Positions 26,002 to 36,725 of a stretch of DNA of 64,000 bases are shown one piece after another. This DNA is from Vicinamibacterales bacterium. GTDB lineage: Bacteria; Acidobacteriota; Vicinamibacteria; Vicinamibacterales; UBA8438. A program made the position numbers and the translations under genes. The stretch is taken from positions 1 to 64,000 of the forward strand of contig CALLXD010000027.1 of NCBI GenBank assembly GCA_937766455.1, read 5' to 3'. Below the pieces are notes generated by a model. That model was not told where the DNA came from. It ran no database searches and saw nothing but the letters and a program-made list of their open reading frames with translations. Position 1 is the first letter of the stretch, and each line of letters begins with the position of its first letter.

Positions 26002-27114
26002 ATGACCGATCGAGCAGCCAGGGTCTTGTTGTGTGGCGCGGGCACCGGGGGACACCTGTATCCCGGTATCGCGGTGGCGCAGGAACTGCGTCGGCGACGA
26101 CCGACAGCACATGTGGTGTTCGCTGGCACTGGGCGGGCGCTGGAGACGCGGGAAGTCGCGCGGCACGGCTTCGACCACGCGCAGGTGCGCAGCGCCGGGC
26201 TCAAGCGCAAGTCGGTTGGGGCCCTCGTGCGTGGGCTCGCGTTGCTGCCTCTCAGTGCCTGGGACGCCTGGCGGGTACTGTCGCGGGTGAGACCCGACCT
26301 GGTCATCGGGCTTGGCGGCTATTCATCGGGCGCGGTCGTGTTGATGGCGGCCTGTCGCGGGACGCCGACGCTGTTGCTGGAACAAAACGCGTTGCCTGGG
26401 ATGACAAATCGACTGTTGGCGAGAGTCGTGACCGCGGCGGCTGTGTCACACGATGCGGCCCTTCCGTACTTTCGCGGCAAGGCGTTCGTCAGTGGCAATC
26501 CGGTCCGCGTCGGCTTTTCCGAGTCGACGCCGCAGTCGACGCAGCAATCGAGGACGCAGTCGACGACCGGGGCGCGCGCGCGTCTGCTGGTGATCGGCGG
26601 GTCCCAGGGCGCGCATGCGATCAACGTGGCCATGATCGACGCCGCGCGAGCATTCGCGTCACGAGCTGGGACGTTGGTCGTGACCCATCAGACCGGCGAA
26701 CGAGACTGCGCGGAGGTGCGGCACGCGTACGAACTGGCTCGACTGGAGGCGCGTGTTGAGCCGTTCTTTGAGGAAATGGTCGAGCTGATGGGTGAGGCCG
26801 ACCTCGTTGTCTGTCGAGCGGGCGCGACCACGCTCGCCGAGCTTGCGGCGGTGGGGCGTCCCGCGCTGCTCATTCCGCTGCCAGGGGCGGCGGATGATCA
26901 CCAGCGCGTCAATGCGCAGGTGCTAGCGCGCCACGGGGCCGGAGAATTGCTCCCGCAACCGGAGTTGTCGGGTGAGACATTGGCGGCGCGGGTGCTCGCG
27001 CTCATAGACGACGGGCCGAGACGCTTGCGGATGGGCGAGGCCGCGCGAACCCTCGCCAGTCCGGACGCGGCCCGCCTCATTGTGGACCGCGCCGAGCGGC
27101 TAGCGCGGTGGTGA
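26002..27114 (+). CDS. murG: UDP-GlcNAc:lipid I GlcNAc transferase MurG
   Basis: A 370-residue GT-B glycosyltransferase that completes lipid II. Signatures: GAGTGGHLYPGIAVAQEL at the start, GLGGYSSGAVVLMA, LLEQNALPGMTNRLLA, then GGSQGAHAIN and CRAGATTLAELAAVGRPALLIPLP...DDHQRVNA. Between the two domains lies an unusual Ser/Thr/Gln-rich stretch (about 173-190: ESTPQSTQQSRTQSTTG) encoded by short GCAGTCGACG-like repeats. The murC start overlaps its stop. Confidence 0.95.
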   Translation: MTDRAARVLLCGAGTGGHLYPGIAVAQELRRRRPTAHVVFAGTGRALETREVARHGFDHAQVRSAGLKRKSVGALVRGLALLPLSAWDAWRVLSRVRPDLVIGLGGYSSGAVVLMAACRGTPTLLLEQNALPGMTNRLLARVVTAAAVSHDAALPYFRGKAFVSGNPVRVGFSESTPQSTQQSRTQSTTGARARLLVIGGSQGAHAINVAMIDAARAFASRAGTLVVTHQTGERDCAEVRHAYELARLEARVEPFFEEMVELMGEADLVVCRAGATTLAELAAVGRPALLIPLPGAADDHQRVNAQVLARHGAGELLPQPELSGETLAARVLALIDDGPRRLRMGEAARTLASPDAARLIVDRAERLARW

Positions 27115-28562
27115 CTGGACCAGGGGAGGCCCACGGACTTCCGCCTCACGTGCGTCGGGTCCATTTTGTGGGCATAGGTGGCATTGGCATGAGCGGTCTC
27201 GCGGTGATGATGAGCGCGCTCGGATACGAGATTACCGGGTCTGACCAGACTGCGTCGGCGGTCACGGTCGGGCTTCAGGAGCGTGGTGTGGAGGTACAGA
27301 CCGGGCATGACGCGCGCTGGGTCGGCCAGGCGGACGCGGTCGTGATCTCCGCCGCCATCCGGGAGGAGAACCCCGAGGTCCAGGAGGCACGTCGTCGTCG
27401 GTTGCCGGTGCTGCAGCGCGGTGTGATGTTGGCCGGTCTGTCGCGGTCGCGCTCCACGGTCGCCGTCACCGGCACACACGGCAAGAGTACGACGTCCTCG
27501 ATGGTGGCCGTGATGCTCACCGAGTGCGGGTTTGATCCGTCGGCGCTGATCGGCGCCAGGGTCGGCAGCTTCGGGAGCAACGCCAGGGTGGGGAAGGGGC
27601 GTCACTTCGTGGTGGAGGCCGACGAGAGCGAGCGTTCATTGCTGGAGCTGACGCCGGACATCGCGGTGCTGACCAATCTCGAGGAAGAGCACCTGGATCA
27701 CTACGGGACACTGGACGCACTCCGGAACACCATCGTCGATTTTGCCAACCGCGTGACCCCGTCCGGCGCGGTCGTGCTGTGCGCCGACGATCCAGAGCTT
27801 GCGCTGCTGCGGCATCGGGTCGAACGCCGGGTGGTGACCTACGGGCTGGACGCCCCCGGGGCTGACATCACCGGTGACACCGTCGTCTGCGGTCCGACCG
27901 GCTCTCATTGCTTGGTTCGCGACACACGTCGTCGGGACACGCAGCCGACACCGTTGACAGTCGCGGTGCCCGGTCGCCACAACTTACTGAACGCGCTGGG
28001 CGCATTTGCGGTGGGTCTTGAGACAGGGGTGGGTCCGAGTCGCGTTGCGACCGCACTCGCTGCCTATGCTGGCATCGACCGCCGGTTCCAGCTCAAGGGG
28101 GAGGTCGGCGGCGTGCGCGTCGTCGACGACTATGCGCACCATCCGACCGAGATCGCGGCGACGCTGGCGACGGCCCGAGACCAAGACCCACATCGGCTCA
28201 TCGTCGTGTTCCAGCCTCACCGCTATTCACGCACGTCCCGACTGCTTCACCAGTTCGCGAGGGCGCTGGCCGTCGCTGACCTCGTCGTGCTGCTGAAGAT
28301 TTTTCCGGCCGGGGAGATGCCCCTCCCTGGCGTCACGGCTGAGCGTTTGGCCCAGGCGGTCCGAACGGAAACTGCCAAGCCCGTTCACTGCGTGGCGGCG
28401 ATCGACGAGGCCATTCCGCTGGTCATCGACCTCGCCAAAGCGGGCGATCTCGTGGTGACGTTGGGAGCGGGGTCCATTGGGAGCTTGGCGGATCGATTGG
28501 TGTCGGCGCTTCGACACGCCGGACCGGCGCCGACTGAGGCAGAGAGCTCGGAGACCGCATGA
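27111..28562 (+). CDS. murC: UDP-MurNAc:L-alanine ligase MurC
   Basis: A Mur ligase of about 483 residues that adds the first stem amino acid. Signatures: VHFVGIGGIGMSGLA near the start, ATP loop AVTGTHGKSTTSSM, VVEADESERSLL, EEEHLDHYG, DDYAHHPTEI and FQPHRYSRT. Two adjacent GTG codons (27108, 27111) could start it; the second gives a 4-base GTGA overlap with murG. Its end overlaps ftsQ by ATGA. In many bacteria murB and ddl follow here; both are missing. Confidence 0.96.
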   Translation: MTGPGEAHGLPPHVRRVHFVGIGGIGMSGLAVMMSALGYEITGSDQTASAVTVGLQERGVEVQTGHDARWVGQADAVVISAAIREENPEVQEARRRRLPVLQRGVMLAGLSRSRSTVAVTGTHGKSTTSSMVAVMLTECGFDPSALIGARVGSFGSNARVGKGRHFVVEADESERSLLELTPDIAVLTNLEEEHLDHYGTLDALRNTIVDFANRVTPSGAVVLCADDPELALLRHRVERRVVTYGLDAPGADITGDTVVCGPTGSHCLVRDTRRRDTQPTPLTVAVPGRHNLLNALGAFAVGLETGVGPSRVATALAAYAGIDRRFQLKGEVGGVRVVDDYAHHPTEIAATLATARDQDPHRLIVVFQPHRYSRTSRLLHQFARALAVADLVVLLKIFPAGEMPLPGVTAERLAQAVRTETAKPVHCVAAIDEAIPLVIDLAKAGDLVVTLGAGSIGSLADRLVSALRHAGPAPTEAESSETA

Positions 28563-29425
28563 CGGTCCACACCCAGACGGACAAGCGCTTCCGGCGGTCG
28601 AAACACCCGACGCGACGGCCTCGCCGGGCTGTGCGCCGCTGGTGGCGGATCGCGCGTGGAGTGAGCGTGGCGAGTGGCGGCGTCTTCGGCGCCTACCATG
28701 CCGCGGCGCTGCTGTTGGCTGCATCGTTCCTGTCGGTCGACGACATCGTGGTACGCGGCCAGGAGCAGCTGTCGGAGGGGGAGGTCCTCGCGCTTGTGGC
28801 AGAGCTCCGGGGCGAGAACATCCTCACGGTTGACCTTGAACGGCACCGCCAACGCCTGCTCGCGTCGCCGTGGTTACGTGGCGGAACTCTCAGACGCATT
28901 CTGCCGTCGACGGTCGAAGTGCACGTGCAGGAGCGCAGGCCGGTAGCGCTCGCCCGTCTCGACCAGCGGCTCTACCTCGTCGACGAGCACGGGACGGTCA
29001 TCGACGAGTATGGGCCGCGTTTTGCCAATTTTGATCTCCCTATCGTCGAGGGCCTGGCAACCAGCGCGATGGGAAGACCCACGGTCGATGTCGATCGGAT
29101 GGCTCTCGCGTCCAGGTTGCTACGGCAGCTCTCCATGCAACCGGATGTCCTCGATTCGATCTCGGAGATTGATGTGGCCGATCCCTACGACGCCGTGGTG
29201 TTGCTCAATGACGATCCGGCGCTCCTTCATCTGGGCGGAGATGACTTTCTGACGCGTCTGCGGCGGTATGCCGAACTGGGTGCGACGCTGCGCAAGCGGG
29301 TACCCAATATTGACTATGTCGATCTGCGTTTCGACCCGCGGGTGTACGTGGGCCCGGCCAACGCGTCCCCGAAACCGGGCAGGCGTCGGCTCGATCAGTC
29401 GGTTAGGGAACCGGCCGTCAACTAG
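28559..29425 (+). CDS. ftsQ: Cell division protein FtsQ
   Basis: A 288-residue bitopic protein. A very basic cytosolic leader (RRSKHPTRRPRRAVRRWWR), one transmembrane helix (about 38-58), then a POTRA domain (FLSVDDIVVRGQEQLSEGEVLALVAELRGENILTV) and the FtsQ beta domain (WLRGGTLRRILPSTVEVHVQERRPVA...YLVDEHGTVID). It recruits FtsL/FtsB and downstream divisome proteins. It overlaps murC and is followed by a 74-bp gap to ftsA. Confidence 0.92.
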   Translation: MTVHTQTDKRFRRSKHPTRRPRRAVRRWWRIARGVSVASGGVFGAYHAAALLLAASFLSVDDIVVRGQEQLSEGEVLALVAELRGENILTVDLERHRQRLLASPWLRGGTLRRILPSTVEVHVQERRPVALARLDQRLYLVDEHGTVIDEYGPRFANFDLPIVEGLATSAMGRPTVDVDRMALASRLLRQLSMQPDVLDSISEIDVADPYDAVVLLNDDPALLHLGGDDFLTRLRRYAELGATLRKRVPNIDYVDLRFDPRVYVGPANASPKPGRRRLDQSVREPAVN

Positions 29426-29499
29426 CTGTGTCGTCATGACCCAGACATTCCACCGGCGTGAGCAGGGCGTGGCGGCACATCGCCACGGACGGAGGACGC

Positions 29500-30735
29500 G
29501 TGAGACGTAAAGAACACTATCTCGTCAGTCTTGATGTGGGCACCTCGAAAACGGCGGCGATCGTGGCGGAAGCCACCGAGGACGGGGGACTCGACATCAT
29601 TGGCATCGGGGTCGCTGAGGCCCAGGGCATTCGCCGCGGCGTTGTGGTGAACCTGGAGGCGGCCGTCGAGTCGATCAAGAAGGCGATCGAGGAGGCCGAG
29701 CTCACCGCCGGCGTGGAAATCGACTCAGTCCACCTGGGGTTGTCCGGCGCTCACCTCAAGGCGTTCAACAGTCGGGGTGTCGTGGCGGTGGCTGGGAAGA
29801 ACCGCGAGATCACGCGGGAAGACGTGCGTCGCGCCATCGACGCCGCGAAAGGCGTGGCACTGCCCACCGGTCGCGAGATTTTGCATGTCCTGCCCCAAGA
29901 CTTCGTTGTTGACGACCAGGACGGGATCGGTGCGCCGGTCGGCATGACGGGGACGCGTCTCGAGGTGAACGTGCACGTCGTGACCGGCAGCACGTCGTCG
30001 ACGCAGAACATCGTGGCCTGCGTGAATCGCGCCGGGGTTTCCGTGCTCGACACCGTCATCGAACAGCTCGCCGCGAGCGAATCGGTCCTCACGGCCGATG
30101 AGCGTGAGCTCGGGGTCGCGTTGGTTGATATCGGCGGCGGGACCACAGATTTGGCGATCTTCGAGCGAGGCAGTTTGTGGCACACCGGCGTGGTCACGAT
30201 GGGTGGCGGCCACTTCACCAACGACATTGCGGTGGGGCTCCGCACCCCGATTCCCGACGCGGAGAAAACCAAGCGACGGAGTGGATGCGCGCTGTCGTCG
30301 TTGGTCGGAGAGGACGAGACTATAGAGGTCGCCAGCGTCGGTGGCCGCCAGCCTCGTGTGATGTCGCGCCGCATTTTGTCAGAGATTCTCCAGCCGAGGG
30401 CAGAGGAGATTTTTCACGCGCTGTGGGATGAGATCCGGCGGGCCGGGTATGAGCGTTCGCTGCACTCAGGCATCGTCTTGTGCGGCGGAGGCGCCCTCTT
30501 GGACGGCATGGCGGAGATCGCCGAGCAGATCTTCGACTTGCCCATACGGCGAGGCTGCCCGGTCGACGTGGGTGGGCTGACGGACCACGTGAACAGTCCG
30601 TCATTCGCGACCGGCGTAGGGCTGGTCAAGTACGCCCACCGCAATCAACTGCAGGAGTTCGAACGGGGAGGGCGGATGGGCGGTCTGGGCAGCTTCGCCG
30701 GGCGGCTCCGTGGGATGTTCAAGGATTTCTTCTAG
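29500..30735 (+). CDS. ftsA: Cell division protein FtsA
   Basis: A 411-residue actin-fold ATPase that tethers FtsZ to the membrane. Signatures: VSLDVGTSKTAAIVAE (phosphate 1), the SHS2/1C region (VHLGLSGAHLKAFNSRGVVAV), VDIGGGTTDLAIF (phosphate 2), IVLCGGGALLDG (adenosine), and a C-terminal amphipathic helix (GSFAGRLRGMFKDFF). GTG 29500 was chosen because GGAGG stands 5 bases before it; the frame extends to 29458. A 60-bp gap with hairpins separates it from ftsZ. Confidence 0.95.
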   Translation: MRRKEHYLVSLDVGTSKTAAIVAEATEDGGLDIIGIGVAEAQGIRRGVVVNLEAAVESIKKAIEEAELTAGVEIDSVHLGLSGAHLKAFNSRGVVAVAGKNREITREDVRRAIDAAKGVALPTGREILHVLPQDFVVDDQDGIGAPVGMTGTRLEVNVHVVTGSTSSTQNIVACVNRAGVSVLDTVIEQLAASESVLTADERELGVALVDIGGGTTDLAIFERGSLWHTGVVTMGGGHFTNDIAVGLRTPIPDAEKTKRRSGCALSSLVGEDETIEVASVGGRQPRVMSRRILSEILQPRAEEIFHALWDEIRRAGYERSLHSGIVLCGGGALLDGMAEIAEQIFDLPIRRGCPVDVGGLTDHVNSPSFATGVGLVKYAHRNQLQEFERGGRMGGLGSFAGRLRGMFKDFF

Positions 30736-30736
30736 G

Positions 30737-30780
30737 CAGGCTCCTACGGATTTGGAGCCTGGCACGCTGTGCACTGGACC
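30737..30780 (+). other. Hairpin pair between ftsA and ftsZ
   Basis: A perfect 8-bp stem, CAGGCTCC (30737-30744) with GGAGCCTG (30754-30761), encloses a 9-base loop and begins directly after the ftsA stop; a small GCAC-GCT-GTGC hairpin follows. There is no T run, so this is not a classic terminator. It may protect or set the processing of the ftsZ message. Confidence 0.5.
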
Positions 30781-30795
30781 GAACAAGGAGGGTAG

Positions 30796-32082
30796 ATGGC
30801 ACCTTCAGTGGTAACCGACCGAGCTGATCGCCCGCGAGTAAGTCTCGCGACCCCAGGGGACATGAGTCCGCGACTGACGATTCAGGATGCCGGGCACACC
30901 GGCGCCCGTATCAAGGTTGTGGGTGTGGGGGGGGGCGGCAGCAATGCCGTCAATCGTATGGTGCGCTCTGGACTCGATGGGGTCGAGTACATCGTGGCCA
31001 ATACGGATGCCCAGGCGCTGAGTCACTGCGCCGCGCCGCTCTGTCTGCAACTCGGGGGGAAGCTGACGAAGGGTCTCGGCGCTGGCGCCGACCCGAATGT
31101 CGGCCGGCAGGCGGCGCTCGAAGACACCGAGCAGATCATCTCGGCACTCGACGGTGCGGACATGGTGTTCGTGACCACCGGCCTGGGCGGGGGCACGGGG
31201 ACCGGCGCGGCCCCCGTCATCGCGAACCTCGCCAGCGAGCTGGGTGCGCTCACGGTGGCGGTGGTGACCAAGCCGTTCGCCTTCGAGGGGCACCGTCGCG
31301 CCAAGCAGGCGGAGAGCGGCCTGGAGGAGTTGCGCGAGGCGGTCGACACCGTCATTACGATTCCGAACGAACGACTGTTGTCCATGACCGATCGGTCAAC
31401 GACCTTGTCGGACGCGTTCGAGTTGGCCGATGATGTCCTTCGGCAGGCGATTCAGGGCATCTCGGACCTGATTCTTGTGCCCGGCTTGATCAATCTCGAC
31501 TTTGCGGACGTGACCACGATCATGTCCGGCAAGGGGCTGGCGATTATGGGCACCGGGGTCGGTGCTGGCGACACCAAGGCCGTCGACGCCGCGACGCAGG
31601 CCATTTCGAGTCCATTGCTCGAGGATGCCTCGGTCGACGGCGCCCGCTGCGTCATCATCAATGTCACGGGGGGCAGCGACCTCTCGTTGATCGAGGTCAG
31701 CGAGGCGACGTCCATTATTCACGCGGCCGCGCATGAGGATGCCAACATCATCTTCGGCGCCGTCGTGGACCCATCGATGGATGGCCGAGTCAAGATTACG
31801 GTGATCGCCACCGGGTTCGAACGCGAGGGCGCCAAGCCGTCAATCGAGCGAGCCACGGCGAAGACCCCCGTCGATCTGCAGCGGTATTCGTCCTGGCAGG
31901 AGGAGCCACAGGCACAGGCCGTGAGCGGGGGGGCCAGCTTTGGCGTCTCCCGTCGTCCACTCATCGAACTGCCGCTGCCTGAACCGGTCGAGGCGGATCA
32001 GGCCGGCGACATGCGGCTCGACCTGGATGGCGGCGAGAGTGAATTCGACGTTCCGGCATTTCTGCGCCAACGCGCGGAGTAG
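30796..32082 (+). CDS. ftsZ: Cell division GTPase FtsZ
   Basis: A 428-residue tubulin homologue that forms the division ring. An N-terminal extension of about 35 residues precedes [17 protein letters not shown]. The tubulin signature [15 protein letters not shown]-equivalent NTDAQAL, and the synergy-loop residues NLDFADV are present. A variable acidic linker leads to the conserved tail [13 protein letters not shown], which binds FtsA and other partners. AAGGAGG lies 5 bases upstream of the ATG, the strongest ribosome site in the cluster. It is the last gene of the cluster and converges with the zinc-ribbon gene. Confidence 0.97.
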   Translation: MAPSVVTDRADRPRVSLATPGDMSPRLTIQDAGHTGARIKVVGVGGGGSNAVNRMVRSGLDGVEYIVANTDAQALSHCAAPLCLQLGGKLTKGLGAGADPNVGRQAALEDTEQIISALDGADMVFVTTGLGGGTGTGAAPVIANLASELGALTVAVVTKPFAFEGHRRAKQAESGLEELREAVDTVITIPNERLLSMTDRSTTLSDAFELADDVLRQAIQGISDLILVPGLINLDFADVTTIMSGKGLAIMGTGVGAGDTKAVDAATQAISSPLLEDASVDGARCVIINVTGGSDLSLIEVSEATSIIHAAAHEDANIIFGAVVDPSMDGRVKITVIATGFEREGAKPSIERATAKTPVDLQRYSSWQEEPQAQAVSGGASFGVSRRPLIELPLPEPVEADQAGDMRLDLDGGESEFDVPAFLRQRAE

Positions 32083-32116
32083 GCACGTCCGACGCGACGG
32101 CTTCGCGGTGGGTGTC

Positions 32117-32860
32117 CTACGGGGCGTCGACGGCCGGGACCGCGGCCGGCTTCGAGTTGGGGTCGTGGTACAGAATTCGATTGCAGCTGTCACATTGGAC
32201 CAGCGCGGTGTTCTGGAGAATGTGGTTGAACACCTGAGGACGCAGTCGGACGTTGCAGAGCGAACAGAGTCCGTCGCGCGCCTCCACGACCGCAACCCCA
32301 TTCCGCTGCTTGGCGATGCGGTTGAAGAGCACTTGGGCCTCAGCACCAATCGTCTCGAGCAGGGTGTCATGTTCGGCCGCGGTACGGCCGAGTGTTTGTT
32401 CCAGGTCGCCGCGCTCCGCCATGAGGGCGGCCGTGCTTTTCTCGATTTCTTTCCGGCTCGCCGACAGCGCCTGTTTGGCCGTTGTGACCGCGGCGGCGAG
32501 GTCGTCCAACTCCAACATGTGCTCGAGGATAGTGTCTTCGTGGCGCTGAACGTCTGCTTCTGCCGTCGCGATCTCATGTTGCATCGCCGTGTATTCCTTG
32601 TTGGTCTTGACGGCCATGAGCTGTTCCCTGAACCGGGATAGTCGGGTCTGTATTGCCGCGAGCGTTTTCTCGACCGCGGCCCGCTCGCTTTTCCTGGCAT
32701 CCAATCGGCCGGTGGCCTCGTCGACCGCCGCAGTGCGCGCCGTCAGTTCGGCGTCGAGCGCTTCGATGCGCGACGGAATCGCGTCGACGATACGTTGTGC
32801 GTCGGCCGCCGTGTTGTCGAGTTGCTGCAATTGGATCAGGCGTTTGAGGTCTGGCAACAT
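32117..32860 (-). CDS. Coiled-coil protein with C4 zinc ribbon
   Basis: A 247-residue protein. Residues about 1-180 form a long antiparallel coiled coil (heptad-like Leu/Ala with Glu/Lys/Arg), including the conserved VKTNKEYTAMQHEI segment. The C-terminus is a four-Cys zinc ribbon, CSLC...CDSCNRILY. This is the architecture of a widespread bacterial family (CT398/zf-RING_7 type) with proposed links to secretion or nucleic acids; the function is not settled. A strong terminator lies just upstream on the same strand, so the gene must have its own promoter, which is not obvious. Confidence 0.8.
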   Translation of the reverse strand: MLPDLKRLIQLQQLDNTAADAQRIVDAIPSRIEALDAELTARTAAVDEATGRLDARKSERAAVEKTLAAIQTRLSRFREQLMAVKTNKEYTAMQHEIATAEADVQRHEDTILEHMLELDDLAAAVTTAKQALSASRKEIEKSTAALMAERGDLEQTLGRTAAEHDTLLETIGAEAQVLFNRIAKQRNGVAVVEARDGLCSLCNVRLRPQVFNHILQNTALVQCDSCNRILYHDPNSKPAAVPAVDAP

Positions 32861-32904
32861 CGTGAGTCAGGTCTCCACAGATTCAGGCCGGAGGTCGGCA
32901 CCGA

Positions 32905-32932
32905 GCAAAAAAAAACCCGCCGTCTGGCGGGT
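32905..32932 (-). terminator. Rho-independent terminator after rpoD-tRNA transcript
   Basis: On the minus strand ACCCGCC-AGAC-GGCGGGT (32932-32915) is followed by nine or ten T residues (32914-32906). It lies about 150 bp downstream of the tRNA and ends the rpoD/tRNA transcript before the zinc-ribbon gene. Confidence 0.88.
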
Positions 32933-33082
32933 ATGAAAAAGCCGGCGAACGCAAGCCGCGCCGGTCGGGCCGGATTGCGAGCGGGGCCCCAGGTGGTGCG
33001 TGCCTTCTGCGGCCCGCGTGTGTGCCGGTGGCGGACCGCGGGATGGCCGGCGCGTGCGATGTCCATCGGGACTCGTGTCATG

Positions 33083-33158
33083 TGGTGGGCCCACCAGGAT
33101 TCGAACCTGGGACCGACCGGTTATGAGCCGGCGGCTCTGACCGCTGAGCTATGGGCCC
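33083..33158 (-). tRNA. tRNA with CAT anticodon (tRNA-Ile2 or elongator tRNA-Met)
   Basis: A complete 76-nt cloverleaf with encoded CCA. Acceptor arms GGGCCCA/TGGGCCC, D arm GCTC/GAGC, anticodon stem GCCGG/CCGGT with loop CTCATAA (anticodon CAT at 33125-33123), and T arm CCAGG-TTCGAAT-CCTGG all pair. The 8-base D loop and the place next to rpoD resemble Escherichia coli ileX (tRNA-Ile2, whose C34 becomes lysidine), but elongator Met cannot be excluded by eye. Confidence 0.93.
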
Positions 33159-33189
33159 GGTGAGCAGGAGCTTCACGTTCTTGACCTGC

Positions 33190-34880
<1,691 letters not shown>

Positions 34881-34949
34881 GAGCGTTCCTCCTCGGCGGA
34901 CCGCCAGCCGGTCCCGTGTCGGGCCGACAATGCTGGACGTATCCGGTGG

Positions 34950-36713
34950 TCACGGTCGTAGTGATTCGAGCTTCGTTAAGACTTCTTGCTTCTTCCGCAA
35001 TAACAGGTCGATCTCCGCCAACGCCGACGGTGTGCCCAGATGCTGGCACCGGTCAATCTCGTGTTGCAGCTTTGCGCGTTGGCGCTCGCAGCCGAGCTGT
35101 TTCAGCGCATTCCCGCAATCGGAGGCCGAGGCCACGGCGCGCTCGGCCGCTCCAACCCTGGCTATCCAGCCGGCCTCCTCCGTGCTCAGCCGTTCATTGA
35201 GCGTGCTGAGGACAGTCTCGGCAGGCCACCCGGACAGTGAACGGGCGGTGCTGAGGATCGGCGCCGTCGTCAACCCTGCGAGATCCTCGTCGCTGAGTTC
35301 TCCGATGACCTCCAAGGCGGCCTGGGTGTCGCGCACGAGCGCCCAGATCAGCCCCTTTTCCGCCGTTTTCAGCGTCCGACCGGTCGAGACCGGTCGATCG
35401 TCGATCGTGGTGCGACGCTCCACCGCCGCCTTGCGAATCTCGGTACGCACGACATCTTCGAGTACGCCCGCCTGGTGTGCAATCCGGTCGGCGAAAAGGT
35501 CCCTCGACGGGGCATCCGGAATTCGTGCAGCGACCTGTAGCATCCGATTCAGGAATTCGCGACGGTGATCTCCCCGTGTCAGGTCGTGGCTTGCCGCTTC
35601 CCGATCCAGTAAGTATTCCAGATATGGGCGCGAAGTGCGCAGCTTTTCGACATATCGCTCCGCACCGTGTTTCTGAATACAGGTGTCAGGATCCTCGCCG
35701 TCGTCCAGAACAGCCACGTTGACCTGCATGCCTTCGGCAAGCAGGAGCTCGCCGGAGCGCGCCGCGGCGGTGGCTCCGGCCGGGTCCGGGTCGAAGCTGA
35801 CGATCACCTTTGAGGCGAACCGTTTGAGCAAGCGGACCTGCTGTTCGTTCACTGCGGTGCCACAGGAGGCGACCACGGTACCGACCCCGGCCTGCAGCGC
35901 CTGGGCCAGGTCGAAGTACCCCTCCACGAGCACGGCGTACCCCGTCTTGCGAATGGCGGACTTCGACAGGTGCAGGCCATACAACGTCCGAGACTTGGAA
36001 TAAATCGCGGTCTCCGGGGAGTTCAGATACTTCGGTTGCTGGTCTGGCTGCAGGGCTCGCGCGCCAAATGCGACCACGGACCCGGTGTCACGAGCGATCG
36101 GAATCATGAGCCGGTTCCGGAAGCGGTCGACCAGTGGCCGGCCGTCGCGGGCGACAGCCAGGCCGCTGCGGACGAGCACCGCGTTCGAGTAGCCTCGTCC
36201 ACGGAGGTGGGTCAGGAGGCTGTCCCCCTGTGCCGGTGCAAACCCCAACCCGAGTCTGGCCGCGGTGTCGTCTGTCAGACCTCGCCCGTTGAGGTGCTCT
36301 CGCGCGTGGCGGCCAGCCGGGTCCCCGAGCCGCTCGATGAAGAACTCAGATGCGGCTTCATGCACGGTGAGCAGCGCCTCGCGTTCGGCGTTGGCCGCCG
36401 CGTCCTCTTCCGTGTCCGCTTCTGGAACCGCGACGCCGAAACGCTGTGCGAGGTGGCGGACCGCATCCTGGAAGCTCAACTTCTCCTGTAGTTCCAGGAA
36501 CTTGAGCACGTCACCGCCGGTGTCGCAGCCAAAACAGTGAAAGAAGCCCTTGTCGCCGTGGACGTGAAACGACGGTGTCTTCTCCGAGTGGAACGGGCAC
36601 AATCCCTTGAAGCTCGCTCCTGCCCGCTTCAGCGGGACGTAGTCCTGCACCACCTGGACGATGTCGACCTGTGCTTTCAGGTCGTCGATGAATGATTGTG
36701 GAAACAGGCCCAT
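34950..36713 (-). CDS. dnaG: DNA primase DnaG
   Basis: A 587-residue primase. The N-terminal zinc domain has CPFHSEKTPSFHVHGDKGFFHCFGC (Cys-His-Cys-Cys), and the catalytic core has RNRLMIPI, the toprim motif LVEGYFDLAQALQAG, and SFDPDPAGATAA. The C-terminal helicase-interaction region is present but diverged. It makes RNA primers for replication. It starts 12 bp after mutS2 and lies upstream of rpoD, a conserved arrangement in which a single transcript links replication, transcription and tRNA. Confidence 0.96.
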   Translation of the reverse strand: MGLFPQSFIDDLKAQVDIVQVVQDYVPLKRAGASFKGLCPFHSEKTPSFHVHGDKGFFHCFGCDTGGDVLKFLELQEKLSFQDAVRHLAQRFGVAVPEADTEEDAAANAEREALLTVHEAASEFFIERLGDPAGRHAREHLNGRGLTDDTAARLGLGFAPAQGDSLLTHLRGRGYSNAVLVRSGLAVARDGRPLVDRFRNRLMIPIARDTGSVVAFGARALQPDQQPKYLNSPETAIYSKSRTLYGLHLSKSAIRKTGYAVLVEGYFDLAQALQAGVGTVVASCGTAVNEQQVRLLKRFASKVIVSFDPDPAGATAAARSGELLLAEGMQVNVAVLDDGEDPDTCIQKHGAERYVEKLRTSRPYLEYLLDREAASHDLTRGDHRREFLNRMLQVAARIPDAPSRDLFADRIAHQAGVLEDVVRTEIRKAAVERRTTIDDRPVSTGRTLKTAEKGLIWALVRDTQAALEVIGELSDEDLAGLTTAPILSTARSLSGWPAETVLSTLNERLSTEEAGWIARVGAAERAVASASDCGNALKQLGCERQRAKLQHEIDRCQHLGTPSALAEIDLLLRKKQEVLTKLESLRP

Positions 36714-36725
36714 GGTCGCTGTCGC

